Notes under the pieces: generated by a model
The model's database searches: none
Seen by the model: only the letters and a program-made list of their open reading frames with translations
What the model was told of the DNA's origin: nothing
Program-made: the position numbers and the translations under genes
Shown here: positions 35,943 to 44,484 of the stretch, piece by piece
Layout: the number at the start of each line of letters is the position of its first letter
How positions within the stretch are numbered: the stretch's first letter is position 1
NCBI GenBank assembly: GCA_963839995.1
Contig: CAWIXH010000005.1
Span: 1 to 64,000, forward strand
From: CAWIUB01 sp963839995
GTDB lineage: Bacteria; Actinomycetota; Actinomycetes; Mycobacteriales; Jatrophihabitantaceae
Reading direction: 5' to 3'
DNA: 64,000 nt

Positions 35943-36030
35943 GACCCCCCGCGCACCCGCCAGAGCCTGCTTATCCTTGCTGCCTTCCGGCCCTGGGGAG
36001 GTTCACAGGGTGGGCGCCGCACGGGGGGTC
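35943..36030 (-). ncRNA. ffs: Small signal recognition particle RNA (4.5S)
   Basis: The minus strand contains the conserved SRP domain IV: CCCAGGGCCGGAAGGCAGCA, followed by AAGGATAAGCAGG, with the GGAA-type tetraloop and asymmetric loop. The ends GACCCCCCGTGC and GCGCGGGGGGTC pair to close an 88-nt hairpin. Bacterial Ffh binds this RNA to target membrane proteins. It lies near dnaX and tRNA-Ser(GGA). Confidence 0.92.
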
Positions 36031-36094
36031 GACCGGCGAGTCTACGCGAGCAGCGAGTTGGGTCGGCCCGAGGCGGGCCCGTATCCTGTCGCGC

Positions 36095-36182
36095 GGAGGA
36101 TTCGCCTAGTGGCCTAGGGCGCACGATTGGAAATCGTGTTGGGGGCAACCCCTCGCGGGTTCAAATCCCGCATCCTCCGCCA
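36095..36182 (+). tRNA. tRNA-Ser (GGA)
   Basis: An 88-base class II tRNA. The acceptor stem is GGAGGAT/ATCCTCC, the anticodon GGA lies in the loop TTGGAAA between CACGA/TCGTG stems, the variable arm (TTGGGGGCAACCCC) is long, the T loop is TTCAAAT and CCA is encoded. It reads UCC/UCU serine codons. Confidence 0.97.
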
Positions 36183-36247
36183 TCGAGTGCTTCCGCCTGG
36201 CCGGTCGCCAGGTCGCCGTCCGGGCGTGGAAGCTCTAGACATGGTTC

Positions 36248-36278
36248 GAGGCGGCACACCCCCCGATAGTGCCGCCTC
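36248..36278 (+). terminator. Hairpin after tRNA-Ser(GGA)
   Basis: GAGGCGGCA (36248-36256) and TGCCGCCTC (36270-36278) form a perfect 9-bp stem with a 13-base loop and no U-tract, 66 bases after the tRNA. It is a likely transcription terminator. The gap 36183-36520 holds no gene. Confidence 0.5.
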
Positions 36279-36491
36279 CCAAACGCGGACCTTACCTGAT
36301 GGTTGTCTGGATTATCAAGCGAATCACCGATTGTGCCGTGGGTAGCCGGTCGCACACGGAGGATCACCGAGAGCGTTGGGATCTCCGGAGCCGCAGAATC
36401 GCCCAAATACTTGGGCAATCCCCGTGCGCTCGAGCACATGACAACCTGATGTCATTTGACCGGGCCCCGCGAGACGACGTAGCTTGATGAT

Positions 36492-36501
36492 CAATATATT
36501 G
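36492..36501. promoter_or_regulatory. Candidate MarR operator
   Basis: The perfect 10-bp palindrome CAATATATTG lies 19 bases before the MarR-family gene in an AT-rich patch that contains a TATATT -10-like box. MarR regulators usually bind such palindromes over their own promoter. Candidate only. Confidence 0.4.
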
Positions 36502-36520
36502 CCTCGACCACGAGGACGTC

Positions 36521-36967
36521 ATGGTGAGTGCAAGTCGAGGGCAGCTACGCCTAGTGGCGGGAGCGCTGCGCGAGCTGGTGGTCACCGTGGAGAGCTCCCG
36601 GAATGCGCTCGCCGCAGAGCTCGAGGTGAGTACGTCGGAGATCACGGCCCTCGGCCACCTGCATACCGACGGAGCGTTGACGCCGAGTGAGCTGGGACGC
36701 CGCATGGATCTGACCTCAGGCAGCGTCAGCTCGCTGTTGGATCGGCTCGAACACGCCGGCCTCGCCGTCCGCGAGCCCAACCCCGATGACGCGCGCAGCC
36801 TGCTGGTGCGTTGCACACCGATCGGCCGGCACGCGGTGCACGGGGCGTACGAGGGATTCGAGGCAGCAGTGGCCGGCGTTCTCACCCGCTTTCCCAAGCT
36901 GGGCGCGGGCGAGCTGGCGGCGTTCCTCAGCGCGCTGTCGGATGAGCTGCGGAATCGGCAGCCATAA
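36521..36967 (+). CDS. MarR family transcriptional regulator
   Basis: 148-residue winged-helix regulator. The DNA-binding part includes TSEITALGHLHTDGALTPSE, LGRRMDLTSGSVSSLLDRLE (recognition helix) and the wing NPDDARSLLVRCTPIGRH. Helices at both ends should form the dimer. It ends inside the 3' end of the convergent MFS gene (41-bp overlap). It may control that transporter and the divergent kinase; this is inferred from position only. Confidence 0.9.
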   Translation: MVSASRGQLRLVAGALRELVVTVESSRNALAAELEVSTSEITALGHLHTDGALTPSELGRRMDLTSGSVSSLLDRLEHAGLAVREPNPDDARSLLVRCTPIGRHAVHGAYEGFEAAVAGVLTRFPKLGAGELAAFLSALSDELRNRQP

Positions 36968-38156
36968 GCGGGTGAGGCATAGCGGGTCGCTCCGCGCGCA
37001 GCGGCGTCAGCGGAACGGCGAGCAGCGGGAAGAGCACCACGACCCCGAAGCCAAGCGCATACCGGCCATTGCCGATGATCGCCGCAAGCAGCGGGGCGGT
37101 CAGCGCAGCGGCAATATTCTGGCCGGTGTTCTGCACGCCGAGAGCCCTACCCGTCCAGGCCGGCCCGGCGAACTCGGCCACCGCGGTGTAGCCGAGTCCG
37201 TTATCGGCCACGGTGGCGACCGCACCGAGTGCGAAGCCGACGATGGTCCACCACGCCGCGGTCCGCGCGCCCGCCGCCAGCACGAGCATGAGTGCAGCGC
37301 TCGCCACGGCCAAGTGGCGCATCGGGCGTAGCCGACTGTCTACGGCGTCGGACCACGCGCCGGCGCCGATCCGACCGGCCGCGCCCGCAAGCTGGAACCA
37401 GAACACCAGCCGCCCAGCGGTGGTCGGATCCCAGTGCCGCTGGCCGACCAGGTAGACCAGCGTGAAGGCCGAGACGGCGAACTGCGGCACGACAAGTAAG
37501 GCGCTGGCAGTATGGATGCGCCACAACGCTGCAGTGCGGTACGGCGAGGAGACCGGACGGGCGTCCTCCGGGCGTCCTCGCGGCGGGTCGCGGACCAGCA
37601 GCAGGACGGCGCCAGCCACCAGCGCGCACAACACCGCAGGACACATCAACACGCCGTGGACGCCGACGTCGTGGGCGAGCGGCGGCACAGCCAGCGCGGC
37701 AACCGCCACGCCGAGTGGCTGGGCGGTCTGCCGGGCGCCCATCGCGACGCCGCGCTGGCGCACCGGGAACCAGCCCATGACGACGCGCCCACTCGCCGCG
37801 TTGACCGAGGCGCCCGCCGCTCCGGCAAGGCCAAGCAACACGCAGAGCGCGACCGGGCCATGTGCCAGGTCCGCGAGGAACAACAAGCCGCTCGCCAGCG
37901 CAAGGCCGGTGGCTATGACTACCCGCTCACCATAGTGATCGGCGGCGGCGCCCCAGGCGACCAGGGTGAGGAGCACTCCGACTATCGGCGCCGAAATCAC
38001 GATGCTGGCTGCGAGCAGCGACAGATGCTCTTCGGCGCGCAAAGGAGGAACGAGCATGGGCAGGCCGTAGATGAATGTGCAGGTCGCGGCCTGCGCGGCA
38101 ATTCCAAGCGCGAGAATCAGCCAACGCGAACCAGGATGCGCAACCGGGTCGAGCAT
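36927..38156 (-). CDS. MFS transporter
   Basis: About 409 residues with 12 predicted hydrophobic segments. The first is LILALGIAAQAATCTFIYGL, motif A is degenerate (WGAAADHYGERVV), and later segments include AVLCALVAGAVLLLV and FALGAVATVADNGL. It resembles the oxalate/formate-antiporter-like or CynX-type branch; the substrate is unknown. ATG 38156 (MLDPVAHPG) is chosen; ATG 38174 is an alternative. It is divergent from the kinase gene with a shared palindromic region. Confidence 0.82.
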   Translation of the reverse strand: MLDPVAHPGSRWLILALGIAAQAATCTFIYGLPMLVPPLRAEEHLSLLAASIVISAPIVGVLLTLVAWGAAADHYGERVVIATGLALASGLLFLADLAHGPVALCVLLGLAGAAGASVNAASGRVVMGWFPVRQRGVAMGARQTAQPLGVAVAALAVPPLAHDVGVHGVLMCPAVLCALVAGAVLLLVRDPPRGRPEDARPVSSPYRTAALWRIHTASALLVVPQFAVSAFTLVYLVGQRHWDPTTAGRLVFWFQLAGAAGRIGAGAWSDAVDSRLRPMRHLAVASAALMLVLAAGARTAAWWTIVGFALGAVATVADNGLGYTAVAEFAGPAWTGRALGVQNTGQNIAAALTAPLLAAIIGNGRYALGFGVVVLFPLLAVPLTPLRAERPAMPHPLMAADSAAHPTAR

Positions 38157-38197
38157 TCCCGTAGCGTAGATCATGATCCTGAAGCTCGAGATTGATG

Positions 38198-38212
38198 TCT
38201 CAAAATATGAGA
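38198..38212. promoter_or_regulatory. Palindrome in divergent MFS/kinase promoter
   Basis: TCTCA-AAATA-TGAGA, a 15-bp inverted repeat with perfect 5-bp arms, lies between the divergent MFS and kinase starts. It is a plausible operator for the nearby MarR-type regulator, whose own promoter has a similar AT-rich palindrome. Confidence 0.35.
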
Positions 38213-38221
38213 AGAGACGGC

Positions 38222-38845
38222 GTGAACGATCCACTGGGGCTAGATGCGCTCGTTGCCCGGGCGTCGCGCCTCGCCGCGACGCGGGAACGCGCCCTGCTCG
38301 CGATCGTCGGAGCACCCGGGTCGGGCAAGTCGCTGCTCGCTCGGCAGGTTGCCGAGGCGATCGGCCCCACGGCTCGCGTCGCGCCGATGGACGGGTACCA
38401 CCTCAGCAATCGGGAACTACGGCGGCTGGGCATGGCGGACCGTAAGGGGGCGATCGACACGTTCGACGCGGAGGGCTATCTGAATCTGGCGCGCAGACTC
38501 GCTGCCAATGAGCGCGTCGTCTACGCGCCGGAATTCGACCGTGCGATCGAAGAGCCGGTAGCGGGATCGATCCGGATCGACCGGTCAGTGCGCCTGGTGA
38601 TCTGCGAGGGCAACTACCTGCTTGTCGATCGCTTGCCGTGGAACGAACTGCGGCCGCTGTTTGCCGAAAGCTGGTATTGCGAGCTGCCCGATGAGGTGCG
38701 CATCGAGCGGCTGGTCGCCCGGCACCACGCCTTCGGCAAGTCCCTCGACGCCGCCCGCGCGTGGGCCCTCGGGCTGGACCAAACGAACGCGGAGCTCATC
38801 GCAGCAAGTAGGTCGCGCGCGGACGTCATCGCCCTTACCGGGTAG
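38222..38845 (+). CDS. Nucleoside/nucleotide kinase family protein (PRK/uridine-kinase-like P-loop)
   Basis: About 207 residues. The P-loop is IVGAPGSGKSLLARQVAEAI. MDGYHLSNRELRRLG, the FDAEGYLNLARRL segment, VYAPEFDRAIEEPVAGSIRI and LVICEGNYLLVD match the uridine kinase/phosphoribulokinase/PanK-like group often annotated as nucleoside kinase or fructose/sugar kinase. The phosphorylated substrate is unknown. The GTG start 38222 has GAGACGG upstream; ATG 38195 or 38207 would add nine or five residues. It is the last gene before the genomic island. Confidence 0.85.
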   Translation: MNDPLGLDALVARASRLAATRERALLAIVGAPGSGKSLLARQVAEAIGPTARVAPMDGYHLSNRELRRLGMADRKGAIDTFDAEGYLNLARRLAANERVVYAPEFDRAIEEPVAGSIRIDRSVRLVICEGNYLLVDRLPWNELRPLFAESWYCELPDEVRIERLVARHHAFGKSLDAARAWALGLDQTNAELIAASRSRADVIALTG

Positions 38846-39021
38846 CCGAGTTGCGGTGCGGTGCTAGTACCGCCAATGAAGATCGAGTGCCTATTGTTCG
38901 GCTCACACGGCGCGGATTGCCACGTCGCGGGCGTGCCCCGCGCATCCGTTGGGTCGACTGAAACGGAACTGGTTTCTGAGGCACTCGACGGCGACCTCCC
39001 CGCTGAGGTCCCGGAATCTGT

Positions 39022-39077
39022 TGGCGGTGGCGGTGGGATTTGAACCCACGGAGGCTTGCACCTCACACGCTTTCGAG
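39022..39077 (-). repeat. Left attachment site, partial tRNA-Ser copy
   Basis: 56 bases identical to 58687-58742. They begin at the position of the tRNA CCA end and stop in the anticodon loop (CTTTCGAG). The following bases (ACATGGG) do not continue the tRNA. This is the displaced 3' end of tRNA-Ser(CGA) that marks the far end of the integrated island. Confidence 0.9.
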
Positions 39078-39412
39078 ACATGGGAACGGTTGGCCAACGC
39101 CGCCTGAAGCCGCGTAATTGCTAGCTTGCCTGGGAGAGTACCGCGCTCCTGTCGCGGTCCGCATCGCCTCGGTGGCTACCACCTTGGCTACCAGAGCACT
39201 GCCGACGGTCGTTCCAAGAGATGACGGATCCAGCCCGTCGGCCACTGCACTTCTCGCCCGACTAGAGCAGGACCTGGATTACCGGGTCAGTTCGCGGCCC
39301 GGGTTGGCTGAGGCGAAATTCCGCGCGCAGCAATGAGTCCTGGTATGAGCGTGGTTCGAGGATCTGCGCGGGCGTCCAGATCTCCCGGTCGGCGCGGGTC
39401 GCCGGTGGGACG
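39078..39412. other. Non-coding left end of the island with arm-type sites
   Basis: No convincing gene. GGTGGCTACC (39171-39180) and TTGGCTACCA (39184-39193) are close copies of the GTAGCCAC motif found at the right end of the island (58574-58615) in opposite orientation. They look like integrase arm-binding sites. Short open frames here (60-72 codons) show no known domain. Confidence 0.5.
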
Positions 39413-40000
39413 TCAGCTACGCTTCCGGATGCCCAAAGCGGCGAGGGCGTTGTGGATGCCCTGCTCCAGGACGGCGTCGGCGAGTCCCCGGTCGGCCAGC
39501 GCGCGGGAGAGTTGCAGCGTCCCGATCATCATCGCGTAGACGCTAAGCGTCTTGACGCGTGCCGATTCCGGATCCGCGGGTGCCAGGCGGGCAGTGATGT
39601 CGTCGATCATGGCGAGCACACCTTCGGTGTAGGCCTGTCGGGTGACGTCGGTGCAGCGCCCGATCTCGTCGAGCAGCGCGGCCGACGGGCAGCCGTCTGC
39701 GGGGTGATCGCGGTGCTCGACTGAGAGATAGCCACGCACGATCTGCTCGACTCCGGCACGACCCGCAGGCAGTGCGCTGAATCCCTCGCGCTGCTCGCGC
39801 AACTGCTCGGCGACCGCGGTTGCGACCAGATCCTCCTTGGACTCGAAATGGGCGTAGAAGGCGCCGTTCGTCAGTCCGGCGTCCGCCATCAGCGTGGCGA
39901 CCCCCGAGCCGTCGATGCCGTCTTGCTTGAACCGGCGGCCCGACGTCTCGATGATCCGCTGCCGCGTCGCCTGCTTGTGCGCTTTGCCGTACCGCGCCAT
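39413..40000 (-). CDS. TetR family transcriptional regulator
   Basis: 195-residue repressor. The N-terminal HTH is in RQRIIETSGRRFKQDGIDGS, VATLMADAGLTNGAFYAHFE and SKEDLVATAV. The C-terminal ligand domain (HPADGCPSAALLDEIGRCTD) is like those of TetR proteins with a C-terminal GCPSAAL motif that bind electrophiles or ketones. It is followed 2 bases upstream by the alpha/beta hydrolase gene in the same direction, so the hydrolase-tetR pair forms an operon. Confidence 0.9.
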   Translation of the reverse strand: MARYGKAHKQATRQRIIETSGRRFKQDGIDGSGVATLMADAGLTNGAFYAHFESKEDLVATAVAEQLREQREGFSALPAGRAGVEQIVRGYLSVEHRDHPADGCPSAALLDEIGRCTDVTRQAYTEGVLAMIDDITARLAPADPESARVKTLSVYAMMIGTLQLSRALADRGLADAVLEQGIHNALAALGIRKRS

Positions 40001-40002
40001 GG

Positions 40003-40869
40003 CTACGCCTCGAGGAACTGCAGCGCCTTGCCGACGAACTGCTCGTGGAATTGGAAGATTCCGCCGTGGCCGGCGTCCGGGTAGATCACCAACTCGCCAT
40101 TGGGCAGCCGCTGGGCCAGGTCGGAGGAATTCTGGGTCGGCACCATCCGGTCGTTGTCGCCGTTGGCGACGAGCACCGGTTGGCCGATGCCGGACAGGTC
40201 GGCCGGCGCGTCCAGTCCCCAGCGGTGAATCGCCTTCAGCTGGGTGAGGTAGGAGCGGATCGAGATCGACTTGTCGCGGTTGTCGGTGCGCTCCTTTAGC
40301 CGGCCGAAGAATTCTTTGCCCGCGCGGCGGCCCTTGGCGGTGCGGGTGAAGAACAGGAACTGTTTTGGGTCTTGGAAGGTGGCCAGGCCGCGGATGGTGT
40401 CCAGGTGCGAGAGCTTGGTGACGTTCTTGATGCCCTCGCCGCCGGCCGGGCCGGTGCCGGCGAGGATCAGCCTGCGAACGAGCTGGGGCTGTTGCTGTGT
40501 GATCAGCTGGGCGATCATGCCGCCCATCGAGAAGCCGAGCAGGTCGACCTGTTCCAGGCCGAGGGCCCGGATGAAGGTGACCGCGTCGTCCGCCATCGCC
40601 TGGATGGTGTCGGGCGTCTTGCCTGTCGTGGCACCGACACCGCGGTTGTCGAAGGTGATCACTCGACGGCGCGCGGCTATGCCGTCGACGACCCGCGGAT
40701 CCCAGTTGTCCAGCACCGCGGCCAGATGGGTCAAGAACACCACCGGGACGCCGGTCTTCGGCCCGAGCTCGCGGTACGCGAAGTCCACGCCACCGGCCGA
40801 GATGGTGCGGGCCGGGGCGTCCTTGTACGAGAAGACGACATCGTCCCGTGCTGCTTGGTTGTCGCTCAT
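40003..40869 (-). CDS. Alpha/beta hydrolase
   Basis: 288-residue alpha/beta hydrolase. The oxyanion region is VVFLTHLAAVLDNWDPRV, the nucleophile elbow LLGFSMGGMIAQLI, the acid is in NGDNDRMVP and the His in YPDAGHGGIFQFHEQF. It is a clear paralogue of the gene at 42714-43580; both have the same length and the same ending. An AT-rich region with ATACTGTCAGAGA lies upstream and matches a motif before the paralogue. No signal peptide. Confidence 0.88.
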   Translation of the reverse strand: MSDNQAARDDVVFSYKDAPARTISAGGVDFAYRELGPKTGVPVVFLTHLAAVLDNWDPRVVDGIAARRRVITFDNRGVGATTGKTPDTIQAMADDAVTFIRALGLEQVDLLGFSMGGMIAQLITQQQPQLVRRLILAGTGPAGGEGIKNVTKLSHLDTIRGLATFQDPKQFLFFTRTAKGRRAGKEFFGRLKERTDNRDKSISIRSYLTQLKAIHRWGLDAPADLSGIGQPVLVANGDNDRMVPTQNSSDLAQRLPNGELVIYPDAGHGGIFQFHEQFVGKALQFLEA

Positions 40870-40997
40870 TCCTTGTCCTTCGATCGATAGCGTCGCGTCT
40901 CGACGTTTATATTATGACCATACTGTCAGAGAGATCAGAAGTCCAGACCTGTTGCGGGCAAGTCATGCCACGCGGACGAGACGCTCCTCACCGCAGC

Positions 40998-41830
40998 TCA
41001 CCGGCGATCGAGCTTGCCCAGGATCGCGAGAGTGTTCCGGTCACGAGCCAGGCGCGCGTCGAAGGCAGGGTCGATCACCCCGCGCAGCGCGGACAACGGC
41101 CGCCACCGACCGGGCACCATCACCCGAGGTGATCGGCGCTCGAGTCCGTCCACTATCGCCGCGGCCGCCTCGCGCGGCTCAAGGCGCTTGAGGAGTGGCC
41201 GGGGCAGCGTCGACAGGAGTTCGGACGCAGTCTGGTCCTCGTCGATGCCATGTTTGATCATGTCCGTCTCGATGAGCGAGAAGTACGCAGTCGTGGCCGA
41301 GGCGCCGTGGTTCGCGAGTTCGACTCACAGGCCGCGTCCGAGTTGCTCGACGGCCGCTTTGCTCATCGCGTACGGGATCGCACCCATGCCGTTGAGGAAC
41401 GCGAACACCGAGCTGATCAGCACGATCTGGCCGCGGTTGGCGACGATGTGCTCCATCGACGCGCTCACCGTGTTGACGACGCCGTTGATGTTGACCGCGA
41501 AGAGCTTGTCGGCCGCGGTTGGTGGCATGGCCCGCGGCGTCGAACCACGCGCCAGGACCCCGGCGTTCGCGATCGCGATATCGAGCCGGCCGAAGCGCGC
41601 GACAACCTGCGCGAGGCATCGTCGAGCACAGCCCGATCGCAGACGTCGGCCGTGATGCCCACAGTCGACGACGCGCTCAGGCGCGCGGCGATCTCTGGCG
41701 TTGCCGGGTCGATGTCCAGGATCCCGACGCGTGCGCCGCGGGAGATGAGGGCCTGAGCGGTCGCGCTCCCGAGTCCGCCGGTGCCACCGGTGATGATCGC
41801 GATTTTGCCCGCGAGGTCGTATCTCGTCAT
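40998..41830 (-). pseudogene. Short-chain dehydrogenase, frameshift plus nonsense mutation
   Basis: A full-length SDR can be assembled from one strand. N-terminal AIITGGTGGLGSATAQALI (Rossmann GxxxGxG), then after a one-base loss near 41620 the segment ARFGRLDIAIANAGVLARGS (NAG motif), then VLISSVFAFLNGMGAIPYAM with YAMSK (catalytic Tyr/Lys). An in-frame TGA (41325-41327) replaces a codon between GRGL and VELANHG. The C-terminus to 40998 is intact. Two independent lesions argue for a true pseudogene. Confidence 0.85.
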
Positions 41831-41843
41831 ATTCGGGATGTCC

Positions 41844-42680
41844 CTACTTGGACGTGGTGACCGCTGACAGGACCGCGTCGTTGACAGCGGTCGGAGTGAT
41901 CGAGACGACTGCTTTTTGCACGCGGCTGAAGCTGCCGCACACGTACCGGCGCTTCGGGTGCTTCGATGTCAGCGCGTGATCCACAGCCTTCACGACCTTC
42001 TTGGGATCGCCCGCGAGTTTCTGCGTACGCGCCAAAAACTTGCGGTTCCCGGCAAGGTGGGCGGCGTACAGGGCCCGATGCTGTTCGGTCAGGTGCTTGC
42101 TCATGCGGTCGTATTCGGGGAGTGCGTCACCCCACATGTCGGTACGGGTGGGTCCGGGCTCGATGAGTGACACGGGGATCCGCCACGGGCGCAGCTCTAT
42201 CCGGAGTGCGTCGGCCAATGACTCGAGCGCGTACTTGGATGCGGAGTAGGCGCCGGCGCCAGGCAGGGTGATCAACCCGGAGAGCGAGGACATGAAGACC
42301 GCCCGTCCACGGGCGGCACGCATTTTCGGCAGCACCGCCTGGGTAACGCCCATCTGGGCAATGACGTTAATGTCGAGTTGGCGTGACAGATCATCCAGAG
42401 ACAACCCCTCGACGGGTCCGTTCACGATGATGCCCGCGTTGTTGACGACGCCGTCGAGCTCACCGGGGAGTCGGTCGGCCAAGCCGGCGATCGCCTCCCG
42501 ATCGGTGATGTCGAGTGCGATCGCATGCACATTGGGCAGCCGATCGAGGCTGGCCAGTGCGGCATCGGATCGAGCGGTGGCGTAGACGTCCCAGCCTTGT
42601 CCGCCCATGTGCTCGGTGATCGCCAGGCCGATGCCTCGGCCGGCCCCGGTTACCAGTACGGAGGGCATGTTGTTCTCCAT
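41844..42680 (-). CDS. Short-chain dehydrogenase/reductase
   Basis: 278-residue classical SDR. The cofactor motif is VLVTGAGRGIGLAITEHMGG, then VVNNAGIIVNGPVEGLSL, the catalytic Ser in FMSSLSGLITLPG and Tyr/Lys in AYSASKYALESL. The absence of an Asp at the end of strand 2 together with a following Arg pattern (YATARSDAAL) suggests NADP(H). It is intact, unlike the SDR next to it. It lies 33 bases downstream of a paralogous hydrolase gene in the same direction. Confidence 0.9.
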   Translation of the reverse strand: MENNMPSVLVTGAGRGIGLAITEHMGGQGWDVYATARSDAALASLDRLPNVHAIALDITDREAIAGLADRLPGELDGVVNNAGIIVNGPVEGLSLDDLSRQLDINVIAQMGVTQAVLPKMRAARGRAVFMSSLSGLITLPGAGAYSASKYALESLADALRIELRPWRIPVSLIEPGPTRTDMWGDALPEYDRMSKHLTEQHRALYAAHLAGNRKFLARTQKLAGDPKKVVKAVDHALTSKHPKRRYVCGSFSRVQKAVVSITPTAVNDAVLSAVTTSK

Positions 42681-42713
42681 TCTCGTTGCGGCAGGTGTCC
42701 TGGCGCCGGACGG

Positions 42714-43580
42714 TCAGCGGTCGAGGAACTCGAGGACCTTGGGCACGAACTGTTCGTGGTACTGGAAGACGCCGCCGTGCCCGGACTCGGGGTAGATCAC
42801 CAGCTCGGCGTTGGGTAGCCGCCGCGCGAGCTCCGCGGAGTGCTCGCTGGCGACCATCACGTCGTTGTCGCCGTTGGCCACCAGCACCGGCTGGTGGACC
42901 TTGCCGAGGTCGTGGGCGGCCTGGGAGCCGGCCGCCTGGATTGCTGCGAGCTGTGCCCGCATGGCAATCGGCGAGGTGCGCTTGTCCCGCTCCCAGGTGC
43001 GCTCCTTGAGCCGCGCCATGTAGTCGGTAGCGGCGCTCTTGCCCTTTGGCGTGCGCGGGAAGAAGAGGAAGTGCTTGGGGTTGCGCAGGGTGAGTGCGGC
43101 CTTGACGTAGGCGCTCACGGCAATCTTCGTCATCTTCTCGAGGCCACCCGCTCCGACGAAGCCGGTGCCGGCGAGGATCGCCGTGCGGACGAGGTCGGGG
43201 TGCTCGACCAGGATGACCTGGGCCACGCCTCCCCCGACAGAGAAGCCGAGCAGATCGACCTGATCATGGCCGAGCGCCCGAATGAATGTGACGGCGTCGG
43301 TGCCCATCTCGTCGATCGTGCGGGGGACCGATCCGCTCGACGCGCCGATCCCGCGGTTGTCGAATGTGATCACGTGGCGCTCAGCTGCGATCCCGTCGAT
43401 GACTCGGGGGTCCCAGTCGTCAAGGCTGGCGCCCAGGTGGTGCAGGAACACCAGCGGCACGCCGCCGCGTGGCCCGAGCTCGCGGTAGGCGAACTCCACA
43501 CCACCGGCGTGGATCGTGCGGGTCGGTGTGTGCTGCCACGCCGTGTTGGACGCACCCTTGGGTGCCCACGCCTTCGTCAT
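42714..43580 (-). CDS. Alpha/beta hydrolase
   Basis: 288-residue hydrolase paralogous to that at 40003-40869. VFLHHLGASLDDWDPRVIDG, nucleophile elbow LLGFSVGGGVAQVI, acid in NGDNDVMV, His in YPESGHGGVFQYHEQF. Both resemble lactone- or enol-ester-hydrolysing enzymes of cyclic ketone degradation, although the substrate is not known. It heads a minus-strand hydrolase-SDR-SDR unit and is divergent from an HxlR regulator, with a palindrome between. Confidence 0.88.
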   Translation of the reverse strand: MTKAWAPKGASNTAWQHTPTRTIHAGGVEFAYRELGPRGGVPLVFLHHLGASLDDWDPRVIDGIAAERHVITFDNRGIGASSGSVPRTIDEMGTDAVTFIRALGHDQVDLLGFSVGGGVAQVILVEHPDLVRTAILAGTGFVGAGGLEKMTKIAVSAYVKAALTLRNPKHFLFFPRTPKGKSAATDYMARLKERTWERDKRTSPIAMRAQLAAIQAAGSQAAHDLGKVHQPVLVANGDNDVMVASEHSAELARRLPNAELVIYPESGHGGVFQYHEQFVPKVLEFLDR

Positions 43581-43611
43581 CGCTTCTCCTAAGCTCGCAC
43601 CGGACCCATTG

Positions 43612-43632
43612 CACTATATGTTTCGTATAGTG
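43612..43632. promoter_or_regulatory. 21-bp palindromic operator between hydrolase and HxlR genes
   Basis: CACTATA (43612-43618) and TATAGTG (43626-43632) are perfect arms separated by 7 bases. The sequence is followed by TGTCAGAGA, also present near 40923 upstream of the paralogous hydrolase. It lies between the divergent hydrolase and HxlR genes and could be bound by the HxlR protein or by the TetR at 39413. Confidence 0.55.
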
Positions 43633-43733
43633 TCAGAGACAGGAACGAGTGTCAACCACTAGTCGACCAAAACGTATGGGGCTTGGAGACGGATCGTATG
43701 GCGAGTGCTGCGGGAGGCCGCTAAGTTGGAGGA

Positions 43734-44417
43734 GTGCCGACAAAGACCTACGGGCAGATGTGTCCGATTGCGCGATCGCTCGACGTGCTCGGTGAGCGCT
43801 GGACACTGCTCGTGATTCGCGAGCTGCTGCTCGGTCCTAAGCGCTTCAAACACCTACTCGCCGCGCTGCCCGCGATCGGAAGCAACCGGCTCTCCGACCG
43901 GCTGAAAGGTCTCGAGGACGCGGGCGTCATCCGCAAGGCCACTCTGCCTGCCCCTGCTGCCGTCGCGGTCTACGAGCTCACGCCTGCAGGCGAGCGCCTG
44001 CGCGATCCACTCATCGCTCTCTCGCTGTGGGGGCTGGACCTGCCCGTCGACGAGCGCATCGACCAAGGGACCGCGCGCGCCGAACTGGTCGCCCTCTCGC
44101 TGGCAGGCACGCAGACCGAGCCGCTGGACTCCGATCGACGAGACACGCTCGAGTTCCGCGTCGGCGAGGAGGTGTTCCACTTCCAGCTGTGGCACGGCAG
44201 GGTCCTGCCTCGTTCGGGGCCGGCGCCGACCGAACCGACGCTGAAGGTCTCCTGCGACCTTCAGACGTTCACCGACCTCGCACTGCGCGCGCTGACGCCA
44301 TCACAGGCGCTCAAGGACAGCCGCGTGAAGATCCTCGCCGGCACGCGCACGGCGTTCACCGAGGTGTACCGCGTCCTCGTCTACACCCCGCATCCGCCCC
44401 TACCGCCGCACAGGTAG
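43734..44417 (+). CDS. HxlR family transcriptional regulator
   Basis: 227-residue regulator. The N-terminal HxlR winged helix, CPIARSLDVLGERWTLLVIR, contains the hallmark Cys near residue 10; FKHLLAALPAIGSNRLSDRL is the recognition helix. The extra C-terminal domain (about 110-227) is an SCP2-like sterol-carrier fold (EVFHFQLWHGRVL, LTPSQALKDSRVKIL). Start GTG 43734. Domain and context suggest a lipid-responsive regulator. Confidence 0.88.
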   Translation: MPTKTYGQMCPIARSLDVLGERWTLLVIRELLLGPKRFKHLLAALPAIGSNRLSDRLKGLEDAGVIRKATLPAPAAVAVYELTPAGERLRDPLIALSLWGLDLPVDERIDQGTARAELVALSLAGTQTEPLDSDRRDTLEFRVGEEVFHFQLWHGRVLPRSGPAPTEPTLKVSCDLQTFTDLALRALTPSQALKDSRVKILAGTRTAFTEVYRVLVYTPHPPLPPHR

Positions 44418-44484
44418 CGGCAGCTCGCGCGCGCCAGGCGTTAGATAGCCCAATCCACCGAATCGGGGAAGTGGGGGCGACGCC

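Noticed and set aside
39063..39336. Integrase or excisionase remnant at the left island end
   Set aside because: The two short frames here (60 and 72 codons) show no tyrosine recombinase or HTH motif.
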